This document shows positions 50,426 to 58,771 of a DNA stretch of 64,000 nucleotides, in pieces. Origin of the DNA: 67-14 sp020438345. GTDB taxonomy: Bacteria; Actinomycetota; Thermoleophilia; Solirubrobacterales; 70-9. The notes beneath the pieces are model-generated. The model had not been told where the DNA came from. It saw nothing but the letters and a program-made list of their open reading frames with translations, and searched no databases. Within the stretch, counting starts at the first letter, position 1, and each line of letters begins with the position of its first letter. The stretch is taken from contig CALMSY010000004.1 in the NCBI GenBank assembly GCA_937872475.1, positions 1 through 64,000 on the forward strand, given 5' to 3'. The translations under genes and the position numbers were made by a program.

Positions 50426-52960
50426 TTGAAGTTGATCAGAGTGTTGATCGCAGCGGTCGCCATTGCGATGGTTTTCGGTGCGGCAGCAAGCCCGGCAAGC
50501 GCGAAGCAGAGCATCGCCCAACAGGCGAAGAAGATCTGCAAGAAGAAGCGTGGTCCGGCGAAGAAGAAATGCGTAAAGAAGCAGACCAAGCGCCTCAAGG
50601 CGAAGGCCGAGCGTGAACGCAAGAAGGAACTTAACCGTCCCGGCGTCACGATCCGGACGACCGAAGGTGGCATTCCGCGCATCGTGGCTGACAGCTGGCG
50701 TGGTCTCGGCTACGGATACGGGTACGCACTCGCCAAAGAGAACATCTGCTCGATGTCCGAGATCTACACCACAGTTCGTGGCGAAAGGTCGAAGTACTTC
50801 GGCCCCGACGGCAAGTGGATGCTGACCGGCAACGGCATCGAATACACGAACCTCGAGTCAGACTTCGCTCACAAGCGGATCATCGCCGAGAAGACGATTC
50901 CCAAGGCCCTGAAGATGAAGCCGCCGAACGGTCCCCGCACGGAGGTCAAGCAGGTCATTGATGGATACGTCAAGGGCTACAACCGTTGGCTCAGCCTGAA
51001 CGGCAAGAAGATCCAGGACAGCACCTGTGCCGGACAGCCGTGGGTCAAGAAGATCACCACGCTTGACGCCTACCTGCGCTTCTACGAGCTCGGGACCATG
51101 GCGGGCTCCGGTGCAGCTGTTGACGGTATTGCCAACGCTGCCCCTCCGGCTGCCCCGGCCAGCCTCTCCGCTCCTGCGGACGATGCGCCGGTCAACCTGA
51201 ACCGGGCCGCTGTCAAGGCGTTGAACAAGCCGGCCGCGATCGGATCCAACGCGGTTTCGCTTGGTTCCGAAACGACCTCGACCGGCAAGGGTCTGCTTTA
51301 CGGCAATCCTCACTTCCCGTGGACTGGTTCCGAGCGTTTCTTCCAGTCGCAGTTGACGATTCCGGGCAAGATCAACGTCTCGGGCGCGAGCCTGCTGGGC
51401 AGCCCGGTAATCCAGATCGGACATACCCAGGGCGTCGCCTGGAGCCACACGGTCTCGACGGCACGGAGGTTCAACTTCTTCCGCGAGACTCTGGTCCCCG
51501 GCAACCCGACCCAGTACATGGTTGACGGTCAGGTCAAGGACATGACCGTGACGCCAGTCACGGTTGATGTGAAGAACGCGGACGGGACTGTCACACCGCA
51601 GACCCGTAACCTCTATTCGACCGTTCACGGACCGATCTCAACATCGGTTCAGAAGCAGCCCCTGTTCGGCTGGACGCCTGAATACGCGTATTCACTGTTT
51701 GACGCGAATGGGGACAGCCTCCGGGTTGTGAACCAGTTTTTCGCGTTCAACCGCGCCCAGAGCGTGGCTGATATGAAGAAGGCGCTGTTTGAGAACCAGG
51801 GTGTGCCGTGGGTCAACACGATCGCGGCCGACTCGAAGGGCAACGCGATGTACGCCGACATTTCGGTGGTACCGAACCTGACTGATGCGCGGGTTGCAGA
51901 ATGCAACACGCCCGGGCTGGGCGATCTCGCCTGGAGCACATCCAAGGTTGCGGTGCTCGACGGTTCAAAATCGAGCTGTGACATGCAGATGGCGGAAGGC
52001 GCAGTGGCCAAGGGCACTCTGCCGGCCAGCCAGATGCCGATCCAGATCCGCAAGGACTATGGCTCGAACATGAACGACAGCTACTGGCTTTCGAACCCGA
52101 AGGCTCCGCTGGTCGGATACCCGAGCATCATCGGTAACGAAGGCACGGCCCGTTCGCTCAGGACCCGTAACGGTCTGGTCCAGATCGAGGAACGTCTCGC
52201 CAACGGCGGCAAGTTCACGCCGACCAACCTGCGTGAGTTCATCGACAACGACCGGCATTACGGTGCCGAGATCCTGATCCCGGCTCTGGTCAGCTACTGC
52301 CAGGCGAATCCGGTGATCAATTCGGTCAACGTGAGTCAGGCCTGCGCCGTGCTGGCGGCCTGGGACAAGACCGACGGGCTCGATTCACCAGGCGCCTACC
52401 TCGGCCGTCAGGTGATCGGCAACCTGCTCGCCATTCCCGGTGGGCCCTGGACCACCCCGTTCTCGCTCGGTGACCCGGTGCATACCCCGAACGGTCTGGA
52501 TGTCGCCAAGCCGGAAGTGGGCAATGCGCTCGTGGACGCCATCAACTACATGAACGGCAAGAACATCCCGCTGGACGCGAAGTGGCGTGACTACCAGTAC
52601 GTCACCAAGGCCGGCGAGAAGATCCCGATCCCGGGTGGTTCCGGTGCTCAGGGTGTCTTCAACGTGATCTCCGCAGTCCGTAACACCAGCACCGGTGTTT
52701 ACGACAGCGTCCGTCACGGGTCCAGCTTCATCATCATGGCCTCGATGAACGGTGCCAAGTGCCCGGATGTCAAGACCATCCTGACCTACTCGCAGGCTGC
52801 GACCAACGAGAAGTCACCGCATTACGCAGATCAGACCAGGCTGTTCTCGCAGCACAAGTGGCTGACTGACCGCTTCTGCGTTTCACAGCAGAAGAAGTCG
52901 CCCGGTCTGAAGGTTGCCGCCATCAACGGCGGTGCCAAGGCGGTAAAGAAGGGTTGGTAG
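50426..52960 (+). CDS. Secreted penicillin acylase family Ntn-hydrolase
   Basis: About 844 aa, starting with TTG 50426 after GGAGAG. The signal peptide ends about AASPASA. A Lys/Cys-rich segment (about 28-66; ICKKKRGPAKKKC) precedes the alpha-chain region (TTEGGIPRIVADSWRGLGYG). The nucleophile Ser of the beta chain is in AIGSNAVSLGS, the autoproteolysis site of this family, followed by YGNPHFPW and HTQGVAWSHTVS. Family members hydrolyse amide bonds in penicillins, acyl-homoserine lactones and related N-acyl compounds. The specific substrate cannot be told. An upstream frame to 49931 is antisense to the hydrolase gene and excluded. Confidence 0.9.
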   Translation: MKLIRVLIAAVAIAMVFGAAASPASAKQSIAQQAKKICKKKRGPAKKKCVKKQTKRLKAKAERERKKELNRPGVTIRTTEGGIPRIVADSWRGLGYGYGYALAKENICSMSEIYTTVRGERSKYFGPDGKWMLTGNGIEYTNLESDFAHKRIIAEKTIPKALKMKPPNGPRTEVKQVIDGYVKGYNRWLSLNGKKIQDSTCAGQPWVKKITTLDAYLRFYELGTMAGSGAAVDGIANAAPPAAPASLSAPADDAPVNLNRAAVKALNKPAAIGSNAVSLGSETTSTGKGLLYGNPHFPWTGSERFFQSQLTIPGKINVSGASLLGSPVIQIGHTQGVAWSHTVSTARRFNFFRETLVPGNPTQYMVDGQVKDMTVTPVTVDVKNADGTVTPQTRNLYSTVHGPISTSVQKQPLFGWTPEYAYSLFDANGDSLRVVNQFFAFNRAQSVADMKKALFENQGVPWVNTIAADSKGNAMYADISVVPNLTDARVAECNTPGLGDLAWSTSKVAVLDGSKSSCDMQMAEGAVAKGTLPASQMPIQIRKDYGSNMNDSYWLSNPKAPLVGYPSIIGNEGTARSLRTRNGLVQIEERLANGGKFTPTNLREFIDNDRHYGAEILIPALVSYCQANPVINSVNVSQACAVLAAWDKTDGLDSPGAYLGRQVIGNLLAIPGGPWTTPFSLGDPVHTPNGLDVAKPEVGNALVDAINYMNGKNIPLDAKWRDYQYVTKAGEKIPIPGGSGAQGVFNVISAVRNTSTGVYDSVRHGSSFIIMASMNGAKCPDVKTILTYSQAATNEKSPHYADQTRLFSQHKWLTDRFCVSQQKKSPGLKVAAINGGAKAVKKGW

Positions 52961-52961
52961 T

Positions 52962-52979
52962 ACCGCGCTGAGGCGCGGT
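52962..52979 (+). terminator. Hairpin directly after the acylase stop
   Basis: ACCGCGC-TGAG-GCGCGGT: perfect 7-bp stem with a 4-base loop, beginning 2 bases after the TAG at 52958-52960. It is terminator-like but without a T-tract. Confidence 0.65.
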
Positions 52980-52983
52980 GTGT

Positions 52984-53045
52984 GGGGTTCCCGAAAAGCA
53001 ATGAGCGTTATGCGCTCGGACCAGAGGTCACTTTTCGGGAACCCC
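52984..53045. repeat. 62-nt inverted repeat with 15-bp perfect arms
   Basis: Arms GGGGTTCCCGAAAAG (52984-52998) and its exact complement (53031-53045) enclose a 32-base loop. The loop holds its own GAGCG-TTATG-CGCTC hairpin (53003-53017). It follows the acylase terminator at once. It could be a second terminator, a small structured RNA or a mobile repeat. A further stem, CTGCAACA/TGTTGCAG, lies at 53069-53092. Confidence 0.75.
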
Positions 53046-53190
53046 CACGCCACACCCCTCCACTCCCCCTGCAACACGGACCCTTGTTGCAGCGGCGGCT
53101 CTGCGACCGGTTCCAGCCATTCGGGCGATTGAACCGGCCGGTTTTCGCGGGATTGCGGCGATAGCCGTTCTTCTCGCAGAAAATGCCGCC

Positions 53191-53219
53191 TATAATTCCC
53201 CTGATTGACATGTCAGTCA
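53191..53219 (+). promoter_or_regulatory. Promoter -10 box and overlapping operator of the nitrilase-TetR operon
   Basis: A perfect TATAAT at 53191-53196 is followed by the 18-bp imperfect palindrome TGATTGACATGTCAGTCA at 53202-53219 (core TGACATGTCA is exact). The expected transcription start falls at the operator edge, so a bound repressor would block initiation. The TetR-family protein encoded at 54058 is the natural candidate, giving autoregulation. No good -35 is visible. Confidence 0.7.
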
Positions 53220-53243
53220 ACTTGGCATTTCGGTTACTCAACG

Positions 53244-54068
53244 ATGCGAGCCGCCGTTATTCAGATCAATTCAGGGCAGGACCGGTCACGGAATATCCGG
53301 GTGGCCGGTGAGCTGGTCGCTGCCGCAGCCGCGGACGGAGCGGAGCTAGTCGTCCTGCCGGAAAAATGGTCCATGTTCGGGTCAGGCGAGATACTTGCGG
53401 ACGGGGCAGAAACCCGCTCGGGGAAAGCGGTCTTTGCCGCCCGGGAATGGGCCAGAGGGAATCGCATCCACCTGCTTGCCGGGAGCTTCACCGAAGTTTC
53501 ACCTACCGGACTGCCCACCAATACTTCGGTTCTGATCAACCCCCGTGGCGAGATCGTGGCCGAATACAGGAAACTCCACATGTTCGACGTCGAGGCCGGG
53601 GGAGTCGAGTACCGGGAATCGGATCACGAACAGGCAGGAAACGAAATCGTCGTCGCCACGGCCGGAGAACTCCGGATCGGGCTGACCATCTGCTACGACA
53701 TTCGCTTCCCCGAGCTATACCGGGCGCTGCTGGATCTCGGAGCGAACTGCTACTCGGTGCCGGCTGCTTTCACAGCGGCAACCGGCAAGGATCACTGGGA
53801 GCCCCTGCTGCGGGCCCGGGCGATCGAGAACCAGGCATTCATGCTTGCCGCCAATCAGGCAGGCGAGACCGAGCCCGAGTATTCATCCTGGGGGCATTCG
53901 ATGATCCTCGGACCGTGGGGAGAAATCCTCGCGATGGTCGAAGACGGCGAAGGTTTCGCGGCAGCGGATCTGGATCTTGCCGGACAGGCGGAAGTCAAAC
54001 GCAAACTGCCCGCGGTTGCCCACCGCCGACCGGAGCTGTTCCGGGAAGGAGTTTCAAATGGCTCGTGA
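53244..54068 (+). CDS. Carbon-nitrogen hydrolase (nitrilase superfamily)
   Basis: A 274-aa amidase-like enzyme. The catalytic triad is clear: Glu in VVLPEKW, Lys in EYRKLHMFD and Cys in LTICYDIRFPELYR. The closest branch appears to be the deaminated-glutathione amidase/omega-amidase (Nit1/Nit2) group, which cleaves small amides such as 2-oxoglutaramate-type compounds. ATG 53244 begins the conserved first strand. It overlaps the TetR gene by 11 nt, so the two form an operon under the promoter at 53191. Confidence 0.92.
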   Translation: MRAAVIQINSGQDRSRNIRVAGELVAAAAADGAELVVLPEKWSMFGSGEILADGAETRSGKAVFAAREWARGNRIHLLAGSFTEVSPTGLPTNTSVLINPRGEIVAEYRKLHMFDVEAGGVEYRESDHEQAGNEIVVATAGELRIGLTICYDIRFPELYRALLDLGANCYSVPAAFTAATGKDHWEPLLRARAIENQAFMLAANQAGETEPEYSSWGHSMILGPWGEILAMVEDGEGFAAADLDLAGQAEVKRKLPAVAHRRPELFREGVSNGS

Positions 54069-54657
54069 AGCAGCACCCGAGAGGCGCCGTCAGATCCTTG
54101 ACGCTGCTGTCCGCGTTTTCGCCCGGCAGGGCTTCCACTCGACACGGGTCGCCGACATCGCTGATGAAGCCGACGTGGCCTATGGGCTCGTCTACCACTA
54201 CTTTTCCTCCAAGGAGAACATCCTCAATGAGCTCTTCGACCAGCGCTGGTCGCTGCTGATCGAAGCGATCGACGAAGCCGACCGCAGTGCCATGACCCAG
54301 GAGGAGAAACTCGGCGCGGTAGCCGGATTCATCATTGATTCCTACCGCTACGACCCGGATCTGATGAAGGTGATCATCGTCGAAGTGACCCGGGCCGCGA
54401 ACTCCTTCGGCCGCACCCACCTTCAGGAAATCAACCGGGCATATGAACTGATCGCCAAGATTGTCTCCGATGGCCAGGAGCTCGGAACCTTCCGTGAGGA
54501 CATCGATCCGGCTTTCGCGGCGATGGTCTTCTACGGAGCGATCGAACAGCTGCTTTCCGGCTGGATTTTCGGAGTGATCCCCGGCAGTGATCGCAACTTC
54601 GACGAGGCCCGTGAACTCACGGTCCGTACGATCTGTCACGGTCTTCAGCGTCGCTAG
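54058..54657 (+). CDS. TetR-family transcriptional regulator
   Basis: A 199-aa repressor. The N-terminal HTH (RRQILDAAVRVFARQGFHST, then VADIADEADVAYGLVYHYF) is canonical TetR. The C-terminal ligand-binding helical domain resembles the FadR-like TetR_C branch that responds to acyl-CoA. The ATG lies inside the nitrilase 3' end. It probably represses its own operon at 53202-53219. The ligand is not evident. Confidence 0.93.
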   Translation: MAREAAPERRRQILDAAVRVFARQGFHSTRVADIADEADVAYGLVYHYFSSKENILNELFDQRWSLLIEAIDEADRSAMTQEEKLGAVAGFIIDSYRYDPDLMKVIIVEVTRAANSFGRTHLQEINRAYELIAKIVSDGQELGTFREDIDPAFAAMVFYGAIEQLLSGWIFGVIPGSDRNFDEARELTVRTICHGLQRR

Positions 54658-54696
54658 GAGTTGTTTGCCGGGAGGATGGGTATCCTGCCAGTACCC

Positions 54697-54831
54697 ATGG
54701 ATAACGACATCGTCAGAAGGCTCACCTGGAGCGTAATGCTCACCGCCAGCAGCGCCTTGGCCAGCCTGGTCGCTGCCCGCATCGCAGCGGTCGCCTACCG
54801 CAAGTTCTTCAACGAGGATCCGCCGGAATAG
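54697..54831 (+). CDS. 44-aa membrane protein, DUF4235-like
   Basis: A short frame starting at ATG 54697 (MDNDIVRRLTW) and ending TAG 54829-54831. It holds one hydrophobic helix (VMLTASSALASLVAARIAAVAY) followed by RKFFNEDPPE. This matches the pattern of DUF4235 proteins, a small membrane family often found beside holin-like and DUF3618 genes in actinobacteria. The next gene begins 2 nt after its stop. Function unknown. Confidence 0.72.
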   Translation: MDNDIVRRLTWSVMLTASSALASLVAARIAAVAYRKFFNEDPPE

Positions 54832-54833
54832 CC

Positions 54834-55295
54834 TTGGCTCCATCGGACTATCAACCGCCACCTCACCAGCGTCCGCCAGGACGCCCGGATCCGGACCGTC
54901 CTGCTTCTGACAAGACGGTTGGCGAGATGGTTTTCGAGGTATCTGAACGAACCTCGAACCTGATCCGCGAGGAGATCGAGCTCGCCAAGACCGAGGTAAG
55001 CGAAAAAGTCACCACCCTGGCCAGAGGGTCGGCGGTCGGTATCGCCGCAGGCGTCTTCGCATTTCTCGCTCTGATCCTGCTCATGCATTCTTTCGCGCTT
55101 GGAGTCGCTTCGCTGTTCGGTTGGGGTGCCTGGGCCGGCTATCTGCTTGAGGGTGTGCTCTTCATCCTGGTTGCTGCCGGTGCCGGCTACTTCGCGTACA
55201 GCTCGTTCGAGAAAACCGGTGCTCCGATCCCAACCGAGGCGATCGAGGAAGCGCAGAAAACCAAGGCCCTGCTCACCCCCGGAGATGAATCCTGA
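54834..55295 (+). CDS. Phage-holin-like family membrane protein (DUF1469-type)
   Basis: A 153-aa protein. A Pro-rich start is followed by an amphipathic helix (VSERTSNLIREEIELAKTEV) typical of actinobacterial holin-3-6/DUF1469 proteins, then two membrane helices (about 63-90 and 95-122) and a short C-terminal tail. Despite the name it is a chromosomal envelope protein, not a phage gene here. The start is TTG 54834. It sits between the 44-aa protein and the DUF3618 gene (1-nt overlap at 55295), an operon of three. Confidence 0.82.
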   Translation: MAPSDYQPPPHQRPPGRPDPDRPASDKTVGEMVFEVSERTSNLIREEIELAKTEVSEKVTTLARGSAVGIAAGVFAFLALILLMHSFALGVASLFGWGAWAGYLLEGVLFILVAAGAGYFAYSSFEKTGAPIPTEAIEEAQKTKALLTPGDES

Positions 55296-55675
55296 TGAGC
55301 GAAGAAAAAGCTGATCCCGACAAGCCGTCGGGCGTCCCCGAAAAGCCATTCAGACCCGAAGGTGTCGGCCCCGAAGCCCCGGCCGGCAACACCCCGAACC
55401 GCTGGGCTCCGGCGGAAGGAACCCCGGCGCCGGCTGCCGGGTCTCCTGGCTCGCCGTACGCGCCGCCACCACCCAAGCGAAACTCACAGCAGATCAGGGC
55501 GGACATAGATGCCCAACGGGCCGAACTCGGGCAATCGGTCGACCAGCTTCGCGACCGGGTAACGGAACTTACGGACTGGAAAAGCCAGATCCGCAAGCAC
55601 CGCAAGCAGATCATCGTCGGTGCCGTTGCCACTGGCTTCGTGGTCGGCGGCCTGATGGCCCTCCGCCGCCGCTGA
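55295..55675 (+). CDS. DUF3618-family protein
   Basis: A 126-aa protein. The first 65 residues are Pro/Ala/Gly-rich and probably disordered. The DUF3618 core (QIRADIDAQRAELGQSVDQL) follows, then a C-terminal membrane helix (QIIVGAVATGFVVGGLMAL) and Arg cap. It is likely a single-pass inner-membrane protein with a cytoplasmic or periplasmic helix. It works presumably with the two upstream small membrane proteins; role unknown. Confidence 0.85.
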   Translation: MSEEKADPDKPSGVPEKPFRPEGVGPEAPAGNTPNRWAPAEGTPAPAAGSPGSPYAPPPPKRNSQQIRADIDAQRAELGQSVDQLRDRVTELTDWKSQIRKHRKQIIVGAVATGFVVGGLMALRRR

Positions 55676-55748
55676 CCGGAGCCAGCCCATCCACTTGGAC
55701 GTTTCGGGTCGGCGGGCTTCTTTTGCGCCCCGGCGGTGGCCGGTTGCT

Positions 55749-56360
55749 TCAGTGAAGCGAGGGGAGCGACCAGCTCTTCTCGTAGGAGAGCATCCTGAGG
55801 GCGAATATCAGGAGCATTCCGACTGCCATTGCCGGGGCTTGGGCAATCGAAGTGGTTTCGACCAGTAGAACGTAGATAGCGGTGCCAGCCAGGGCTGCGG
55901 TCGCGTAGATGTCACTCCGCAGGATCAGCGGCTGCTGGCCTGCGAGCAGGTCGCGGATCACGCCGCCGCCGACCCCGGTCAGGATGCCGCAGACCACGGC
56001 GGTCGGCGCATCGAAGCCGAGCCCCAGGGTGAGCTGGGCACCGGTGACCGCAAATAGCGACAGTCCGAGAGCGTCGAGCAGGACCAGACTGCGCTCGAAC
56101 TCCTGATGATCACGCCCGAAATGGCGGACCAGCGGGATCGCGAGGAATGCACCGACCACGGCGAACGGAAGGTACTTGTCGTCTTCGACCCAGAAGACCG
56201 GGGTATCGCCGAGGATCAGGTCCCGCATGGTTCCGCCACCGAGCGCGGTTACCGCACCGACCACGACCACCCCGAACCAGTCGAGCTTGCGCTCGGCGAC
56301 GGCGACTACCCCGGAAACGGCGAAGACCACCGTTCCGATCAGCTGTGCGGCTTCCATCAT
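55749..56360 (-). CDS. TRIC/UPF0126-family cation channel protein
   Basis: About 203 aa with seven hydrophobic segments arranged as two similar halves. The half motifs GGGTMRDLILGDTPVFW and GGGVIRDLLAGQQPLIL are the hallmark of bacterial TRIC (UPF0126) channels. ATG 56360 is chosen because it overlaps the deformylase stop by 4 nt (ATGA). The frame extends to 56456, but that overlaps the deformylase. It is last of a four-gene operon. The ion is not determined (K+ in studied members). Confidence 0.9.
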   Translation of the reverse strand: MMEAAQLIGTVVFAVSGVVAVAERKLDWFGVVVVGAVTALGGGTMRDLILGDTPVFWVEDDKYLPFAVVGAFLAIPLVRHFGRDHQEFERSLVLLDALGLSLFAVTGAQLTLGLGFDAPTAVVCGILTGVGGGVIRDLLAGQQPLILRSDIYATAALAGTAIYVLLVETTSIAQAPAMAVGMLLIFALRMLSYEKSWSLPSLH

Positions 56361-56878
56361 CCGTAGTTCTGACGGCGAAAGAGGTCGTCGGTAATCGAGG
56401 CAACCCGGTCCAGGAAAAGGATCCCGTCGAGGTGATCGATCTCGTGAAGAACGCAACGGGCCTCGAATCCGGCCAACTGCACCTGGTTCATTTCCAGGTC
56501 ATTGTTGCCGTCCATGAATTCCACGGTCGCTTTACGGGGCCGGCGTACATTCGCAGTCAGATCCGGAAGTGAAAGGCAGCCTTCCCGGCTGACCTTGGTG
56601 CCTTCCGAATGATGAACGACCCGTGGGTTGACCAGGACCATCAGGCCATGTTCATCCTTCGCCTTTGGATGGCCGGAGATGTCCACTACCGCGATCCGGA
56701 CCAACTCGCCGATCTGCGGGGCAGCCAGCCCGACGCAATGATCGAATGAGTTCATCGTGTCAAGCAGGTCAGTGATGACCCGTCTGGTTTCAGGCCGTTC
56801 GTCAATTCCGGACCGCGCGGGCACGCAGACTTCCTTCAGTACGGGGTCGGGGTAGGTGAGGACCTCGCGGGTAGCCAA
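56357..56878 (-). CDS. def: Peptide deformylase
   Basis: A 173-aa metalloenzyme that removes the formyl group from nascent proteins. All three family motifs are present: GLAAPQIG (50-57), EGCLSLP (99-105, metal ligand Cys101) and HEIDH (145-149, metal-ligand His residues and catalytic Glu146). It lies 33 bp after the ACT-domain gene on the same strand and overlaps the TRIC gene by 4 nt. Confidence 0.97.
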   Translation of the reverse strand: MATREVLTYPDPVLKEVCVPARSGIDERPETRRVITDLLDTMNSFDHCVGLAAPQIGELVRIAVVDISGHPKAKDEHGLMVLVNPRVVHHSEGTKVSREGCLSLPDLTANVRRPRKATVEFMDGNNDLEMNQVQLAGFEARCVLHEIDHLDGILFLDRVASITDDLFRRQNYG

Positions 56879-56911
56879 CCGGAGCGCCGTTCAGGTGAGA
56901 AGCCGGGGCAT

Positions 56912-57439
56912 CTAGAAAACCCCGGAATCGAGCTCGGCGAGTCGGGCCTCGACCTGCTTCGAATCACGCAGCCCGTTCAGGGCCAGGTCGAGGTCATTTT
57001 CGACGCCTGCGGGCACAGCGACTTCGACCATCAGGGTGTAGAGCGCGGCATCGCTGCTGCCGGTGCGACGAGTACGGAGGTCGGTGATATTTACGTTGAG
57101 CGACGCCAGAGCGGCAGCGGTGTCGTGGACGATGCCGGGACGGTCGGCACCGTAAACGGTGAGCACATGAGTCGGAGCCGCGCCCCGGTTCAGGCTCTCG
57201 ACCGGGCTCAGGGTGATCCCTCCGAGTTCGAATTCCCGCCCGACATCTTCGAGCCTTGCTTCAAGCGATTCCAGGTGAGTATCCCCGGGCAGGGAGACGA
57301 TCAGCATCACGGCGAAGTGGCCGTGGAGGATCGACATCTGCGAATCATCGACATTGCCGCCCGCATCAAGCAGAGCAGCTGTGATCGCAGCGACAATCCC
57401 TGGGCGGTCCCGGCCGATCGCGGTGACCGCGAGATTCAT
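56912..57439 (-). CDS. Tandem ACT-domain protein (GcvR-like)
   Basis: A 175-aa protein with two ACT domains (about 1-80 and 90-170). Each begins with a DRPGIV motif (GRDRPGIVAAITAAL and GADRPGIVHDTAAAL) that forms the ligand-binding loop. The layout matches the GcvR/glycine-cleavage repressor-like group, which senses amino acids and acts through protein contacts. The start overlaps the DegV stop by 1 nt (TGATG). Confidence 0.9.
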   Translation of the reverse strand: MNLAVTAIGRDRPGIVAAITAALLDAGGNVDDSQMSILHGHFAVMLIVSLPGDTHLESLEARLEDVGREFELGGITLSPVESLNRGAAPTHVLTVYGADRPGIVHDTAAALASLNVNITDLRTRRTGSSDAALYTLMVEVAVPAGVENDLDLALNGLRDSKQVEARLAELDSGVF

Positions 57440-58326
57440 CAGAACTTCGAACCAACCAGCGCCGTCGGCACGGTGCCGATCGCGACGAGACCCGGCCCGG
57501 CATGGCAGCCGAGAACGGTGAACATCTCATCGAGGAATGCCCCCTCACACTGGAACACTTCCCGGCAATGCGCGGCCAGCTCGGCAGCCAGCTCAGGCGC
57601 CTGGATGTGCTGGGCCGTCCAGGTGATTTCTTCTCCGGAAGCAGCCTTCTCGCTGGCGAAATCCTTGAGTCGCTGCATCGCACGGCTGGTAGTTCGGACC
57701 TTCTCGACCGGCCGGACAGTCTCCTCGAGAGTGATCAGGGGTTTGATCTTCAGGGCGCCACCGATCCAGGCCTGCGCTCCGCCGATCCGGCCACCCTTGC
57801 GCAGGTATTCGAGCGTATCGACCATGATCAGGGTTTCGAGGCCATCACGGGCTCCTTCGATCTGGGCAACGCATTCCTCGACCGATTTCCCTGCCGCGAT
57901 CGCATTCGCGGCCCCGAGGGTGGTCAGAGCGAGCCCGCCTGCGGTGGTGCGGGAATCAACCACCGTGATCCGCTCGCCACCAAGGCCATCCGCCTCGAGT
58001 TGCCCGGCGGCCTGTCGTGCCGCTTCACAGGTTCCCGAGATACCACCGGAAAGATGAAGCGAAATCACATCCTTTCCCGCATCGAGGAGCGGAGCGTAAA
58101 CCTCCATGAAGTCGCCGACGGAAGGCTGGGACGTCGTGGTCAGCTGAGGCGACTCGAGAACTGCCTTGTAAAACGACGCGTAGTCGTCAATCTCGTTCTC
58201 TCGCCGCTGCTCGCCATTGAGGATCACATAGAGATTCACCACACTGATGTCGAGCCGCTCACGGTCCTCTTTCGTGAGCGAAGCTGTCGAATCGGTAACC
58301 AGCGCGATGTTGGGATCGGCGGACAC
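57439..58326 (-). CDS. DegV-family fatty-acid-binding protein
   Basis: A 295-aa DegV protein. The N-terminal VTDSTASL, the central TTSQPSVGDF and SLHLSGGISGTCEAAR motifs, and the YLRKGGRIGG segment are the family's fatty-acid-binding signature. In Gram-positive bacteria relatives (FakB) present fatty acids to the kinase FakA; no fakA is in the window. It is first of the operon DegV-ACT-def-TRIC, divergent from erpA across 67 bp. Confidence 0.93.
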   Translation of the reverse strand: MSADPNIALVTDSTASLTKEDRERLDISVVNLYVILNGEQRRENEIDDYASFYKAVLESPQLTTTSQPSVGDFMEVYAPLLDAGKDVISLHLSGGISGTCEAARQAAGQLEADGLGGERITVVDSRTTAGGLALTTLGAANAIAAGKSVEECVAQIEGARDGLETLIMVDTLEYLRKGGRIGGAQAWIGGALKIKPLITLEETVRPVEKVRTTSRAMQRLKDFASEKAASGEEITWTAQHIQAPELAAELAAHCREVFQCEGAFLDEMFTVLGCHAGPGLVAIGTVPTALVGSKF

Positions 58327-58393
58327 GTCACGGTTCTATCAGAAGGTGACGGAAATCACCGGGACAAGGTCGCCGAACCGCTACTCTTTGACT

Positions 58394-58771
58394 ATGTCCG
58401 AAACGTCTGAATCCGCCATCACCCTGACCGAAACCGCCGCCGGGAAGATCGCCGAACTGATCGGTGATTCTCCGGAAGGTGAAGAGCAGGCCCTGCGTGT
58501 CGCGGTGCGTGGCGGTGGCTGCTCCGGATTCCAGTATGCGCTTGCCTTTGACACCAAGGGCGAGGACGACCATGTGTTCGAGCACCGGGGCGTTTCCGTG
58601 ATCGTCGACAAAGTCAGCATGCAGTTCGTCTTCGGATCCGAAGTCGATTATGTCGATGGACTCAGCGGAGCAGGGTTCCAGGTCAACAACCCGAATGTTG
58701 TCGCCGCCTGCGGCTGCGGATCATCCTTCCAGGTGAAGGATGAAGCAGACTCCGCCACAGCCACCGCCTGA
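58394..58771 (+). CDS. erpA: Iron-sulfur cluster insertion protein ErpA-like (A-type carrier)
   Basis: A 125-aa HesB/IscA/ErpA-type carrier. The three conserved cysteines are Cys43 (GGGCSGFQY) and Cys106/Cys108 (ACGCGSSF), which hold the Fe-S cluster during delivery to apoproteins. ATG 58394 begins just before the conserved LTETAAGKI helix. The ferredoxin reductase-BolA-glutaredoxin operon about 0.9 kb away handles related chemistry. Confidence 0.95.
   Translation: MSETSESAITLTETAAGKIAELIGDSPEGEEQALRVAVRGGGCSGFQYALAFDTKGEDDHVFEHRGVSVIVDKVSMQFVFGSEVDYVDGLSGAGFQVNNPNVVAACGCGSSFQVKDEADSATATA

Noticed and set aside
54834..55295. Prophage remnant suggested by a phage-holin-like protein
   Set aside because: No other phage gene is present; this family is a common chromosomal envelope protein beside DUF3618 in actinobacteria.
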